Both the position numbers and the translations under genes were made by a program. A stretch of DNA of 64,000 nt from Gracilariopsis chorda. Taxonomy: Eukaryota > Rhodophyta > Florideophyceae > Gracilariales > Gracilariaceae. The notes under the pieces were generated by a model, which was given only the letters and a program-made list of their open reading frames with translations, made no database searches and was not told where the DNA came from. Shown here piece after piece: positions 1 through 11,396 of this stretch (position 1 is the first letter of the stretch; every line of letters starts with the position of its first letter). The stretch is taken from NCBI GenBank assembly GCA_003194525.1, contig NBIV01000007.1:1-64000 (forward strand), written 5' to 3'.

Positions 1-128
1 AAACCTCGAGACCCCCCCATCCGGTTGACACGACTGCGGCACCACATGTCAACCACCCAGCCCCGGCACGACCGGCACCCAACTCCAACAAGCCAGACAC
101 CACTACCGCTCTAAAAACATGGGCGGAG

Positions 129-1000
129 GTGGCAGCACAACGCCGCACTAACCTTGATGACCTCTCTGAGGCCATGCAGACCCGCATCGCTCATGCCAAG
201 GCCAACTCCTCCACTCAGACCTCGCGCCGGTGCCTCCCCCACGCCGACAAGCTCAACCCATTGCCCTCTACTTCGCTGGAATGCAACGCGGACCGATCGG
301 CCGCTACCGTCGTGCCTTGACCACTGCGCTACCTGGATGGGCACTATGCTCCATCTCCTTTGTAGGCCGCCAGATCGGCGAACTCCTCGTACACAAATCG
401 CTGGCCGACCGCGCCATTGCCACAATGAAAGCGCTAGGCTTCAGGCACCTCCACCAGCTGGACCCAGTTATGGACCCCCGCTTCAAGGACCGCGGCCTCA
501 CCACAGAAGAGAACATCCTCCGTAACGTGCACGCCTGCCACTACCGATTCCAACAAGCGGCCAGCACCCCCATCCCCTCAGCTCGGAAATGGTACCTCAA
601 CGCCGCCGCCCGACTCACCGCCAGATTCCCCGCCCTATTCACAGAGGTCCAAGCAGCCCAATACCAGGAGCTGCGCCAACGCCTCCTGAAAGCACGAGAG
701 GCGCGCCTACAACCACCGGTCTCAGATGCATCCTCGGAAGGCTCCGAGTACGATCCACCTTCCCACAGCTCCGACAGCACTACGGACCTCGCCACAGTCG
801 ACGAGGAAGGCTTTACCACCGTCACCAGGAAACGCAAGACCCCAACCTCTCCGTCAAGCACCCCGACCCCCGCGACCACGCCCCCATCACAGCTCCACGC
901 TCGCGACACGGAAGGAGACACTGAAAAGGCGACGCTACCACCCACATCGACACCAGCTACAGCCAGACCGGGCACAACGCCGACCAGCCCCGAAATCTGA
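129..1000 (+). pseudogene. LINE ORF1 (gag-like), frame-shifted
   Basis: The larger part (230-1000, 256 codons) has the compact hydrophobic pattern seen at the C-terminal half of LINE ORF1 gag-like proteins: an IALYFAGMQRGPIGRYRRAL stretch, then ISFVGRQIGELLVHKS. Its N-terminal neighbour (129 onward, with TWAEVAAQRR just upstream) lies in another frame, so the ORF is broken near 225-235 or an error is present. The first codon of the 230 frame is GTG, so the true start is upstream. After residue 160 the protein becomes Ser/Thr/Pro-rich. Role by family: RNA binding in the ribonucleoprotein. No CCHC knuckles are seen. Confidence 0.5.
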
Positions 1001-2863
1001 ATAGGAACAGCCACCCACGTACAACGGCAGCATTGCACGGCACCCATCCAACAACAATCGCCCCAGACAACCCAAACCACCCCCAGAATCGCATTGCAAC
1101 CACCACCGGCTCCACTTCATGAATCCCCATCCCCTGCCCATGAGGCAATACCATACGGCCGAAACACCAGCATCAGATCACGTACAGAACGGCAGGCCCT
1201 GCCCACGAACATAAACACGTCACGAAATAGCCCCTGCATCCAACCACGTAGCCACAGACTCACACAAGACAGGATGCGCCTTCTTGCTCTCTCTCACGCA
1301 TGGCGACACACAGCCGCCCACAGGCAAAAGGCTCAAGCGGCGGTACCGGGCTGGAAACGATGGAGGAAGCAGGGCAGGAAGCGGCGAACGAGGAGCATGA
1401 ACGAGGATGTCAGGCGGGCGGATCGAACACCGATACGAACAACGCTGACCAACACTACAACTCATACCGGAGAGCGGCACCAGACGACACCCCGCTACGC
1501 ACGCTGAACCCCACCCCTGACCTAGGGTATGCACAAAGCAAACGAACAAACGCTTCACCCCCTGCCGCGCACCCTGAAAGCACATACACACCGCGCCACT
1601 CGCTTGGTGCCACCCCACCGCCGCTACATACGGCACGCACAACACCAAGCCGCAAACGCACGCCCACACGGCGCACATGCACGATACCATACGACAAAGC
1701 ACGGTCAACCCCCTCACACGGCGTCAAACCGCCGCCACACTCGTTCCGCCTCCACCTGCACGCGCGCCACCACCACACACCACTCGCTTAGACGCCTCAC
1801 CTAGGTTGCGGCGATGCACGTGCCAACCGCTCATATCCCCCACCAAACCGGCTGACAGCGCACCAACAATGGCGCACCACACCCTGCACACTCCAGATCA
1901 CCACAAACGAGGGCACGAGCTCCCCACCGCACGTTGGGAACCAAACGACTCACACCTGCCAATCAAAACTGAGAGACCACCAATCTCAACAATCTCACCT
2001 GCCAACGACAACGCCGGCATACCCGTTACGACGGCACGTAACTGCTTCAACACCACTCGCCGAACACGTGGGAGCCAAAGGAGTGCCAGCCCGCCCCCTC
2101 CAAATTCCACAGCCCCCCCCGACGCACCTCTCACCCTCCTCACGCCCTCCACCACACCACCTCCCCCGTCTACGACCCCCCGTCCACCCACCGAGCCATA
2201 CCCATCGTCCCCGCCCCCACGCCACGCGGGGGGGAAGCGACGAGCCCCCCCATCCCACCCATCCCACCACACCCATGCGACTCATTACGGAACGCCCAGC
2301 AACCGCACAGCATCCCCTCCACCACTGCAGCTGCAACGACATACTGGCCCTTCGTCACACACCCACGCACACCTAACGAGATCACGCAGGCGACAGTCCC
2401 CTCACTAACCGAACCACACCGACAATGGACGTTCACGAAAGACCACCGAGCGCTTGGCCGATTCCGAAGGCGCCTTCGACGCCACGCCCCGACCGCAGCT
2501 GAAGACACCTCACTGTGGGCACGACATCTCCAAACACGCCGCCGACGCCTCCAATCCGCTAAACCCAGGCCGCCTCGGCGCCCCCCAGGACTACGGCGAA
2601 CAATACAGCGGCACACCCTTCAGGCCGTCTACCTGGACCCGCACAGCCATATCACACAACAGCTGGACGACCTTCCGCTACCAACGGAAGCCACACTGGC
2701 CATCCGCGACGCGCTGCACGAGATCCTACACACCACACGGAGACAACGGGGCACCCAACTTCCGACGACCGCACACCCACAACAGACCAACCGTCTGAAC
2801 TTTGAAGCACCACGCACGCTCCCCTCCGCACCAGCAGACATACATACCCCCACCCACGCCACC

Positions 2864-5800
2864 GTGAACACAGGACACTCATGCCGGACCGAGAACGACC
2901 ACAGGAATCCTGGCGCACCCACTAGCCACCCACCGCTTCGGCGGAAACAGCGACACCACGCCGACAACCGACCGGATGCCCCGGAAAGGCCCCGAAACAC
3001 CTGTCGTCTGGCACAACGGGTGATCTATCGCCCACGGCTGATGCACTTCCGAGCCACCTCAGGAACCCTGCCTGCACGACCTCCTCCTAGCATTGCCAGC
3101 CTCGCACACACCCACGACCAACCTCAGATAGGACACAGCCCCCCCCGCGCACACGCCAAAGCACAAACGCCCGCACGCCTCCCACAAACACGCACAGAGC
3201 ATCACACAGAGACCCCACCACTGTCATTCGGAACTTGGAACACTCGTGGAGCACTGACGTCCGAAAAGGGGACAGCACAGGTACACCTAGCGTGGAACGT
3301 CCTTGGCCTCGATGTCTTAGCATTAACGGAGACCTGGCGGCACCCCAAACATGGAGCAGTCCAACAGCCCACCCCACCAGACAGAACGATCATCGACCTA
3401 CAAGCCCCACCCACCCGGAACAGATACCGAGCAGGAGGGGGTGTCCAACTCTGGTTAAGCCGCGCCCTCCACCCGCAACGGATACAACACCGATCCACTC
3501 CCCTATACCAATGCCTTGGAGTCAAACTCAGCACGGCCATGCCGATATCAGTCTTCGCAGTGTACCTCTCCCCCCGCGCCACAGACGATGACTTCCGCGA
3601 ATGCATGCATAACATCCTCAACCTCGGATCGGCGCGCACAGTAATCATGGGCGACCTGAATGCCTGGTCCCCAAAGTGGAGCGGACGGAAAAAGCATAAC
3701 AGGATTGGGCGCCTGCTGGAGCGCTGGGCAAACATACATAACTTCACAATACACGCCCCACAGACAAGCACACTCACAGCGACAAACAAGGCTAGCATTG
3801 TGGACCTCATCCTCAGCCGCAATTGCATGGGAACCGCAACTAAGACAAGAGCCGGAACCTGGACCGACCAGAGTGACCACCACCTCGTCACCACTCACAT
3901 TACCCCCCTACAGACAAGAGGCACTGGATGGAAAGTCGCGCTCACGCGCCTCCGCGATACAGGCACCCGGCAGCAGGCACAAGGCTATTACAAAGATAGG
4001 CTACCGATTGCGATTGAGAACCTGAAAGCGGCGACCACCCCGGCCCTCCTGGAACAAGCAGTGGAAGACCTCACGCAGATAACACTGAATCCCTTCCTCA
4101 TCAGATCGAAGCAGCGCCCTGGGCGGTTCCGTGCAGGGTGGACGACGGAACTAGACAAACTAAGCAGGGCTAGGAGACGGCTCCTTCGCGACAGGCACAA
4201 GCACCTAGTCGGAGCGCGCAAACAAGCGCTAGAGGCCGAACTCAGACAGATAGACAGTACAATCAAGAGAACTTTCCGCAAGAACAGAAGGAAGCTAATG
4301 AAGGACAGGCTGCAGGCGATATCCAAACTCCCGCCACACGAAGCAACCACCGAGATACTGAAGCTACAGCGCACGATGCACAGGGAGGGGAACTTCACCA
4401 CTGAGCCCATGGAAATCACCCCTGCCGCCTTCACAGCGCACATGGCCACCAAACAAACGCACAACTCACATCTAGGCATTCCCGCCTTCACGACCGCTCA
4501 GGACTTGGTCGACGACATCCAACTGGCCATCCACAAGTCCAGGCTGAATAAAGCCCAAGGCCCAGATGGGGTACAGAACGAAATGCTGAAACTAGACCCC
4601 CATAGATTCGCACAAACTCTCTGCTTGGCCTGGAGAAAGGTGGGCGAACTCCAATACCTCCCATCGACCTTCAAAGAAGGCTGGCTCACCCCCGTGTACA
4701 AAAAAGGCGACAGAACCGACCCCAAGTCCTACCGACCAGTGGCTTTACTCAACGTGTTCCGCAAGATAGTATCGGCAGCCCTAGCAACACGCCTGGAACG
4801 CGCCTTCGACCACAGCCACCACCAATGGGGTTACCGCACGGCCACTAACACGGAAGAGGCGATCATGCATGCGCACCGCCGGATAACAGGGGAGGCGAAT
4901 CATGTCGCGGTACTGGACCTCACCGGAGCGTTTGATAACGCGCATAGAGACACGATCGTCAAAGAACTTGAAGGGCGGGTAGACCCCAACCTGAAGAACA
5001 TGCTCCAAACTCTCCTGGCCAACACCCGATCCCGCACCAAAGGCACGCCACCCGACACACGGGGCACGACCTTAACAGTGGGCGTCCCACAAGGCGACCC
5101 AGCGAGCCCATACCTCTACAACGTATTCATGGAGATGTTCCTGCGCCTCTTCCCAGACCAAGCCAGGATTGACACAGACGGCCCAGCCTCTTGTTACTGC
5201 GATGACGTGATCCTATTCGACAAGACGGCAGAAGCCCTCCAATGCAGATTAGACACGGCCACACGATGGGCAGGCACACACCACATGAAGTGGAACACCA
5301 GGAAATCAGTGGTGCTATCGGACTCAACCAAGGGGCTAAAGCTCACAAGGGTGCCACTACAGCAGGTACAGGAAGCACGATACCTCGGAGTAACAATCAC
5401 AAGGGAGGGAGTGACTAACGAGGGACAGTACGCCAGAATAGACTCAGCCAGAGCAAGATTAGGGCAAATCATTCGATGGTGTAACACCCTACACACCCCA
5501 AGCATGGACATACGACGACGTCTCATACGCACGGCCATTCTCCAACTGGCAGACTATGGCGCACACCTCGTAAAAGCCACACCCACCTGGACCCTGAAGA
5601 GACTGGAAAAGGCGGTAAGTAAATGGACGTTAGGGACACACACTCATAGACAGCCCGAAAGAATGATGGCACTCGCTGGTATCCCACCCCACTGCACCAG
5701 ACAGGCAACACTAATGGACTCCTTCTGCCGGAGGAAAATCCGCATAGCAAGACAGAAGGCGCTCGAGGAAGAGGAGGAGATGAGGAAAGAGGGAACACCC

Positions 5801-6349
5801 AGACGGCAGACGGAGGAACATGTGCTTCTCGCCACAGCAAGATGGAACAACGTGCGTCTGCACCCCACACTTCGGACATGCCTGGAAGCCAACCCCATCT
5901 GCCCCCAACGGGCAGCAGACGACCCGAGCTACTTCACACTCCGGAGACAGGCGCGCTGCAAACAATGGGAACGGGAAGTGAACACGGGAATGAGACGAAC
6001 GATACCCTTTACAAGCAACGGATCGCTGCACATCTGGGGCAGAGCAGCCAGTGACGCTACCAGACGGATCTTCACGCTGTGGTACCTCAACAGCATACCA
6101 GTGAGTAAACTTACTGGCCTGAGCATGGAATGGGAGTCGCTAAATCGCCTCGCCATGCAGGAAATCTGGAATAAGGACGAACGAAAGACAGCCGCATCCT
6201 TGGCCTTAACAGTCAGCAATGCCCTACGAGCCCCACCAACACCGACTTCCAGAGGACGTGCCCCGACACGCAACGCACAACCACACCCCCCAGCCGCCCC
6301 CAGAAGTAACCGCCGCCGAACACAACCCACACCACCACTTGAGCGCTGA
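2864..6349 (+). CDS. LINE ORF2: AP endonuclease plus reverse transcriptase
   Basis: A 1161-codon frame ending in UGA. The endonuclease/exonuclease/phosphatase domain begins near residue 120 (SFGTWNTRGAL), with LTETWR, MGDLNAWSP and QSDHHLVTTH as the catalytic landmarks. The reverse transcriptase follows with YRPVALLNVFRKI, VLDLTGAFDNAHRD, GVPQGDPASPYLYN and the catalytic YCDDV near residue 778 (Cys in place of the usual Ala). By family it nicks target DNA and primes cDNA synthesis from the nick. The first codon here is GTG and the same frame is open back to about 2330 with no ATG, so the true start is not settled. No zinc knuckle is obvious at the C-terminus. The frame is fully open and may belong to a recently active copy. 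Confidence 0.9.
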   Translation: MNTGHSCRTENDHRNPGAPTSHPPLRRKQRHHADNRPDAPERPRNTCRLAQRVIYRPRLMHFRATSGTLPARPPPSIASLAHTHDQPQIGHSPPRAHAKAQTPARLPQTRTEHHTETPPLSFGTWNTRGALTSEKGTAQVHLAWNVLGLDVLALTETWRHPKHGAVQQPTPPDRTIIDLQAPPTRNRYRAGGGVQLWLSRALHPQRIQHRSTPLYQCLGVKLSTAMPISVFAVYLSPRATDDDFRECMHNILNLGSARTVIMGDLNAWSPKWSGRKKHNRIGRLLERWANIHNFTIHAPQTSTLTATNKASIVDLILSRNCMGTATKTRAGTWTDQSDHHLVTTHITPLQTRGTGWKVALTRLRDTGTRQQAQGYYKDRLPIAIENLKAATTPALLEQAVEDLTQITLNPFLIRSKQRPGRFRAGWTTELDKLSRARRRLLRDRHKHLVGARKQALEAELRQIDSTIKRTFRKNRRKLMKDRLQAISKLPPHEATTEILKLQRTMHREGNFTTEPMEITPAAFTAHMATKQTHNSHLGIPAFTTAQDLVDDIQLAIHKSRLNKAQGPDGVQNEMLKLDPHRFAQTLCLAWRKVGELQYLPSTFKEGWLTPVYKKGDRTDPKSYRPVALLNVFRKIVSAALATRLERAFDHSHHQWGYRTATNTEEAIMHAHRRITGEANHVAVLDLTGAFDNAHRDTIVKELEGRVDPNLKNMLQTLLANTRSRTKGTPPDTRGTTLTVGVPQGDPASPYLYNVFMEMFLRLFPDQARIDTDGPASCYCDDVILFDKTAEALQCRLDTATRWAGTHHMKWNTRKSVVLSDSTKGLKLTRVPLQQVQEARYLGVTITREGVTNEGQYARIDSARARLGQIIRWCNTLHTPSMDIRRRLIRTAILQLADYGAHLVKATPTWTLKRLEKAVSKWTLGTHTHRQPERMMALAGIPPHCTRQATLMDSFCRRKIRIARQKALEEEEEMRKEGTPRRQTEEHVLLATARWNNVRLHPTLRTCLEANPICPQRAADDPSYFTLRRQARCKQWEREVNTGMRRTIPFTSNGSLHIWGRAASDATRRIFTLWYLNSIPVSKLTGLSMEWESLNRLAMQEIWNKDERKTAASLALTVSNALRAPPTPTSRGRAPTRNAQPHPPAAPRSNRRRTQPTPPLER

Positions 6350-6733
6350 AACCGCGCCTGAGCCCAACAACCAGGACAAACGATCCCCACAGACCAACGG
6401 CCAACCGATGAGCACCAGAACACCCAGCCAGACAGCGATAGATCAAGCCGAGGGACCGCCACATGACAGCATAACCCCGGACGAAGTGGGCGACAAAGAG
6501 GAAGGACAAGACACTTACCCGACGTCTAACAACGCCTAAGCGCAGCACCAGTGAAGCGACCCCAAACAACCTCAATAGCCGACCGAAATCTACGCCACGC
6601 ACCGGACCCAGTAACAACACAGCTGAGTACCTAGTATTAGTTGAGCAGTGTGCACCGCCGTGCCCGACAAGGGACAAACGACACACTATAATAAATCGGC
6701 CGCCTGACCCACGTGGCTGACGCCATGTGTGGG

Positions 6734-8208
6734 ATCAGACGACGAGCCACTTGGCTACCTTAAGAGATTCATAGTTACTCCCGCTGTTTACCCGCGCTTG
6801 ATTGAACCTCTTCACTTTGGCATTCAGAGCAATGAGCAGAAATCACATTGCGTAATCACCGTCCCCGGCCTTCGCAATGCTTTGTTTTAATTAAACAGTC
6901 GGATTCCCCTTACCCGTTGCAGTTCTAGTTTGCTGCATGCTGTGAGCGTCGCCGGCCGCGGTTGTCTAGAGCTACATTGCCGAACATCCTCCTTGTGAAA
7001 AACGCTCAAGGCAACGTTCGCCACCAAACAACAGCACAGCCACCGACCAGGCCTCACGCAGCACTAGAGCCAACCCTTTTCCCAAGGTTACGGGTCTAAT
7101 TTGCCGACTTCCCTTACCTGCATTTTTCATATCGAGCAGAGGCTGTTCACCTTAGGGACCTGATGCGGTTATCGGTACGCCACGGCGTGGATTTTTAATA
7201 CCTGAGGACAGTTTTTCAAGGGTCGTCAGTGGCGAGCTGGACGCCGGAAAAAGCCCGGTGCTCTACCCGTGCCTTGCCTGTTTCTCCCAACAATCGAATT
7301 CCACAGAGCAAACGTCAGGCGGTTAAACAGAAAAGAAAACTCTGCCCAGCGCCACTGCCAACGTCACCGCCCCAGTAATTTGCGTCACCGCCTTGTTCCA
7401 CATCCGTGTGCGGGAATTTCAACCCGCTTCCCTTTCGCCGCCTGAGTAAGCAATGGCCACTCGGCTTAGGGACGACTCACCCATGCCCAATCAATGTTCG
7501 CATGGAAACCTTCCCCGCTTCGCCCTTCAAGGTTCTCACTAGAATAATTGCTACTACCACCAAGATCTGCACTAGTGGCCGTTTCACACGCGTTCGCACG
7601 CAATGCTTCGACACGACCACCACGCCCCCCTACTCATCGATTTGTTTTCACTAAAATCGACGGCGTAGTATCGGCTGCCCGCTTAAGCTTCATCCATTTT
7701 CAGGGCTACCTCATTCGGCGGGTGAGTTGTTACACACTCCTTAGCGGATTCCGACTTCCATGGCCACCGTCCTGCTGTCTCGATGAACCAACGCCTTTTG
7801 TGGTATCTATAAGCGGACAATTTGACGCCTTAACTACGCTTTCGGTTCATCCCGCATCGCCAGTTCTGCTTACCAAAAGTGGCCCATGGGGCTGACCTTT
7901 TTTCTAGCTAAAACCGCTCAATAAAGCAGCGGCGCCAGCTTGCGCATTTAAAGTTTGAGAATCGCCAGAAGGCTGCACGCCACCAAATGCGCTAATCGTT
8001 CGCTTTACCGCACAAAAAAACGTCATGTCAGCCCACTATCCAGAGAGAAACTTCGGGGGGAACCAGCTAAAAGATTGTTCGATTAGTCTTTCGCCCCTAC
8101 ACCCAAGTTCGACGAGCGATTTGCACGTCAGCACCGCTACGAGCCTCCACCAGAATTTCTTCTGGCTTCGCCCTACTCAGGTATAGTTCACCATCGTTCG
8201 GGTCCTAG
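6734..8208 (-). rRNA. 28S rRNA segment, antisense, 3'-truncated and 5'-truncated
   Basis: The reverse complement reads as the middle of eukaryotic large-subunit rRNA. Recognisable blocks are the R2-target region (plus-strand GGCTACCTTAAGAG at 6753-6766), the CAATGTGATTTCTGC block, the CCTCTGCTCG region near 7130, CTACTACCACCAAGATCTGC near 7553, and the GGGTCC/ACCATC block near 8190-8205. About 1.47 kb of contiguous homology is present, with scattered differences from the conserved core, so this may be a diverged or pseudogene copy. It stops about 24 bp past the R2 cleavage site on one side, where the LINE begins, and at the gypsy element on the other. Confidence 0.88.
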
Positions 8209-8236
8209 CGCTACTGCTTCAGGTGGCACTTCCTGG

Positions 8237-8653
8237 TCAACGACCTCCAACCAAAACCAGATCGCCAACTTGAATCTTCTGTATCTTCTTCTCGACAATA
8301 TTTTGCTTGCGTCTGAGCGCAGAACGCTCCGCTTTGGGGTTAGATGCTGCTAAAGCTTCGACTGCTCTGAATGTGTCCGTAGAATTCGTCTTTCTAGTAA
8401 CCACGCCATTCTCCTTCTTCTGAGATAACACTGCGCCACGGGAAACACTGGAAGCGTCGGTCTCCACAATGAAAGGCTTCTCAAAGTCTGGAAACGATGA
8501 CAATGGGGGCTCTGTCAGCTTCTTCCTCACACTTTGAAAGGCATCAAGCATCTCATCCGTCCATGTTAGAGTCTTTGTCCCAGATGTAGCACTGTGAAGA
8601 GCTGAAGATGTCTCTGCAAAGCCTCTGATGAATCGGCGATAGTACCCTGCCAA
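8237..8653 (-). pseudogene. gypsy RNase H fragment joined to an integrase-like tail
   Basis: The frame starts with LRSFLGLAGYYRRFIRGFAE, the connection typical of the RT-RNase H boundary, then reads the RNase H start (FIVETDASSVSRGAVLSQ). After about 80 residues it switches to KKIQKIQVGDLVLV, which resembles the GDLVLV element near the end of gypsy integrases. The simplest reading is an internal deletion removing most of RNase H and integrase. The frame differs from the upstream RT frame by a single-base shift near 8670. Confidence 0.6.
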
Positions 8654-8667
8654 TCCAAGAAATGACC

Positions 8668-9504
8668 TTAGCTCTGTTTAGTTCTAGGGATCGGGGCGTC
8701 CTGTATCTTCTCAATGTTTGAATAGTCCACAGATACCCCACTGGAATCAATGACATGTCCAAGAAGAGGTATTCCCGGGAGTGCAAAGAAATACTTTGAC
8801 AACTTAAGCTCAAGGCCGTGCTTACTAATGCGTTCCAGCACTCCCTTCAGATGAACAGTATGCTTTTCCAGGCTCTTAGAGAATATAAAAACGTCATCAA
8901 TATAGACTCTCACAAACGGCAGATATCTGAGAACATGGTCCATCATCCGCTGAAAGGTAGGGGGAGTATTCATTAGACTAAAAGGCATGACTTCGAACAT
9001 GCAATTCCCATACCTGCGAACAAAAGTGGTCATCTCTTTGGATTCTTCAGAAATTCTCACTTGCCAGTATCCAGAAAACAGATCGAGCGTAGTGAACATG
9101 CAACAACCGCCAAGTTCGTCAAAGATTTCCTCCATTCGAGGCAGCGGCCAGTGATCGGCTTTCATGACTCTATTGAGTTCTCGGTAGACCACACAGAACC
9201 TTAGAGATCCATCTTTCTTAGAGGCTATGACCACTGGGAACGACCAGGCTGACGAAGAGGGGGTAATAATACCGGCTTCAAGTAGGAGTTCTATTTCCTT
9301 TCGAATGAAGTCATTGTGCTTCGGGGATATTCTTCTTTCCCGGAAATAGATTGGCTTATCAACGATGAGCTGGAAGGAATGTGGGACGGGGACACCGGCA
9401 GGGCGCAGATCTGTTAGTAACCATGCGATTACATCAGCTTCTTTCAGGCATGTGCTCATCTCTTTCTTTTCTTTCTCTGATACATGAGAGAGCTTTGAGA
9501 ACAA
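8668..9504 (-). pseudogene. gypsy reverse transcriptase
   Basis: Clear Ty3/gypsy RT. Landmarks are SAWSFPVVIASKKDGSLRFC, LFSGYWQVRISEES, the template motif FSLMNTPPTFQRMMD, and the catalytic VYIDDVFIFSK, followed by LLGHVIDSSGVSVD. By family it copies the element RNA. It is out of phase with the upstream protease frame (stop codons between 9549 and 9504) and with the RNase H frame downstream, so pol is broken in at least two places unless frameshifting is programmed. Confidence 0.85.
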
Positions 9505-9548
9505 AAACTCATCATGCTGATCCTCAGTGGTGATTTACAACTCTGGTA

Positions 9549-11396
9549 TCATGCCATTACTTTGGTTTGAGTATTACCTGTCAGAGCGACGACCAGTTCA
9601 TCATCCTCCTCGGAATCGCTCTCATCACAAGCAACGTCGGAGTCAGACGTAATGTCGTCGCTATCCGTGTCACCTTCATCCCCTTCAGATACTTCAACGC
9701 GAACATAGTCAAACACAAGTGTCACTTTCTTGCCAGCTATCTTCATCTTAACTTGTTGATTACCAAGGTCCAGGCAGACCTGAAGCGTCTCAAGTGTGGG
9801 ACACCCAACATCAATATCGAATGAAGGCCCTTCGATTACGAGGAAGTCTAATGGAGTTGAAACGCCTACGAACGAAATGGGCACATCATGAAGTATACCC
9901 TTCCATACAGCGCTTGTTCCATTAGCAACCGTTATCTTCTTTGAGGTAGGTTCGGGCTCCAACGATAGTTTCATGACCAGCTTAGTAGACATGAGGTTAG
10001 GGACAGCACCACAATCAAGCAAAGCTTCAGTTTCAGTTCCATATATCCTTACAGGAACCGCTTTCAGACGTGTAGGCTGTCTGCCCACTGGACCAACAAA
10101 AGAGCGCCGGACATTGCTTTTTCGGCTTATGAACTTTCGAATCTCTTTCTTAGCGTCATCGGCGTCCCCACGGATTAATTGCTCAAACTTGAGCACAGAT
10201 GAGGCATTAGCCAGCTCCGTGAGAACATTATAATTGCTTGCATCATCCTGTATGCTCTCTTTCCTAGACTTTCTCTGTTTTTGTTTCTTTTGGTTCTGTT
10301 CATGACCCTTTGGGCGTGGGATTCTCTCTTCATAGCCAGGTGGATTCAACAAGGAAGGGATAGGCGCTCTGCCATCTGAACGGCGCTGCTTTGGGAGCGC
10401 ATCACCATCGCCACTTCTCTTGGTCGTAGCGACGACTTCGGCACTCTGGAGGTTCTCAGTCACGATGGAAACGGTATCAGACCTCTTCAGTGCGCCGGAA
10501 GAAGAATCTCTCTGTTCCTCTCAGTTTTCCGACACCTTTCGAGTCTCTTCGGGCCTGATACGTCTCCTACAAGCAATCTCAGAGTGCCCAAGCTTTCCAC
10601 ACCTAGCACATCTCGTATCACGGTGTGGGTTGGCATCACACTGAGACGCGTAGTGACCGGGCTTCCTACAGTAGGCGCATGTTTTCTCGTAATCTCTGCG
10701 CTCCGCCTGTGACTTCTTAACCATGAGAGTAAGCTCTGCAAACTGTTTGGATAATTTATCAACCTTGGACTCCAAACCCTGGTGGGAAGAATTATCCAAT
10801 GGCGTTTGGTTTTGGACAATACGCTTCGGTGGGCCCATGAATGGAACATGCGACCCTATCGCTTTGTTGGCAGCATCGAAGGCTTTCACTTGAAACTTCA
10901 ACTCTTCATAACCCTCTGCACCACGAAAGACGATAAACTGAGCTAAATCAGCGTATTCCATCACCGCTTTTCTTAACAGGCCGAATTTTGCCTTACAATT
11001 GAATCCAGCTTTCTGGAGGAGGTTGTCTATATGACTCAAGGAACCAACCAAATCCCCATAGTCCAGTTTAGCCGATATTGCCAGGTGAGTATCCTCTTCA
11101 GGTTCTTCGATTTTTCCAAAGCGATTGATAAAAGCTTGTTTTACGGATTGATAATCTTTTGCTTCTTCGGAGAGGGAACCATTAATGGCGTAAGTATCAT
11201 AATAAAACTCGAAAGCTTTCTTATCTAGAAAGCCAAGAAGCTCGAGCGCCATATCGTCTTCGGTCTTTCCTCACATAGCAACATTCTCAAAGTAGAAGAA
11301 AAACATCACAACGTCTACAGACAGTCCATCGAAAGAAGTGAGTGTAGGGCTAAAATCAGAAGAATGCCCTCCTCGAGAGTACCATGTGGGCGCCAT
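9549..11396 (-). pseudogene. gypsy gag-protease frame with two in-frame UGA codons
   Basis: One minus-strand frame runs from an ATG at 11396 to the UGA at 9549, interrupted only by UGA at 11273-11271 and 10523-10521. Gag contains two adjacent CCHC knuckles (CAYCRKPGHYASQC and CARCGKLGHSEIAC). Downstream is an aspartic protease with ALLDCGAVPN in place of the usual D-[TS]-G-A, so the active-site Thr/Ser is Cys; this may inactivate it. Both UGAs could derive from CGA by C-to-T change, which suits decay. Regulated readthrough of the second UGA between gag and protease cannot be excluded. Confidence 0.7.

Larger units (their letters stand above)
1..6733 (+). mobile_element. APE-type LINE (non-LTR retrotransposon), 5' end outside window
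   Basis: The plus strand carries a gag-like ORF1 followed by a long ORF2 with an apurinic endonuclease domain and a reverse transcriptase, in the order typical of non-LTR retrotransposons. The strand is strikingly rich in C and A, unlike the flanks. The right edge is set where the sequence changes abruptly to antisense 28S rRNA at about 6733. No poly(A) tail or simple 3' repeat is visible before that junction. The left end lies before base 1. Bases 1000-2330 contain only out-of-phase fragments and low-complexity proline/threonine/arginine-rich frames. The tail 6350-6733 has an open frame (6219-6539) without recognisable domain. Confidence 0.85.

Noticed and set aside
1094-2408. Several His/Pro/Thr-rich plus and Gly/Val/Trp-rich minus frames in the LINE
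   Set aside because: They arise from the C/A-rich composition that lacks stops; no phase carries a domain.
7406-7895. Two plus-strand frames of 82 and 115 codons
   Set aside because: They lie inside 28S rRNA sequence.
11382-11396. Possible gypsy primer-binding site TGGCGCCCACATGG on the minus strand
   Set aside because: The same bases are the start of gag (ATGGCGCCC...), so the resemblance to a PBS is probably chance. A similar TGGTGCCCACG at 54733 is also unproven.
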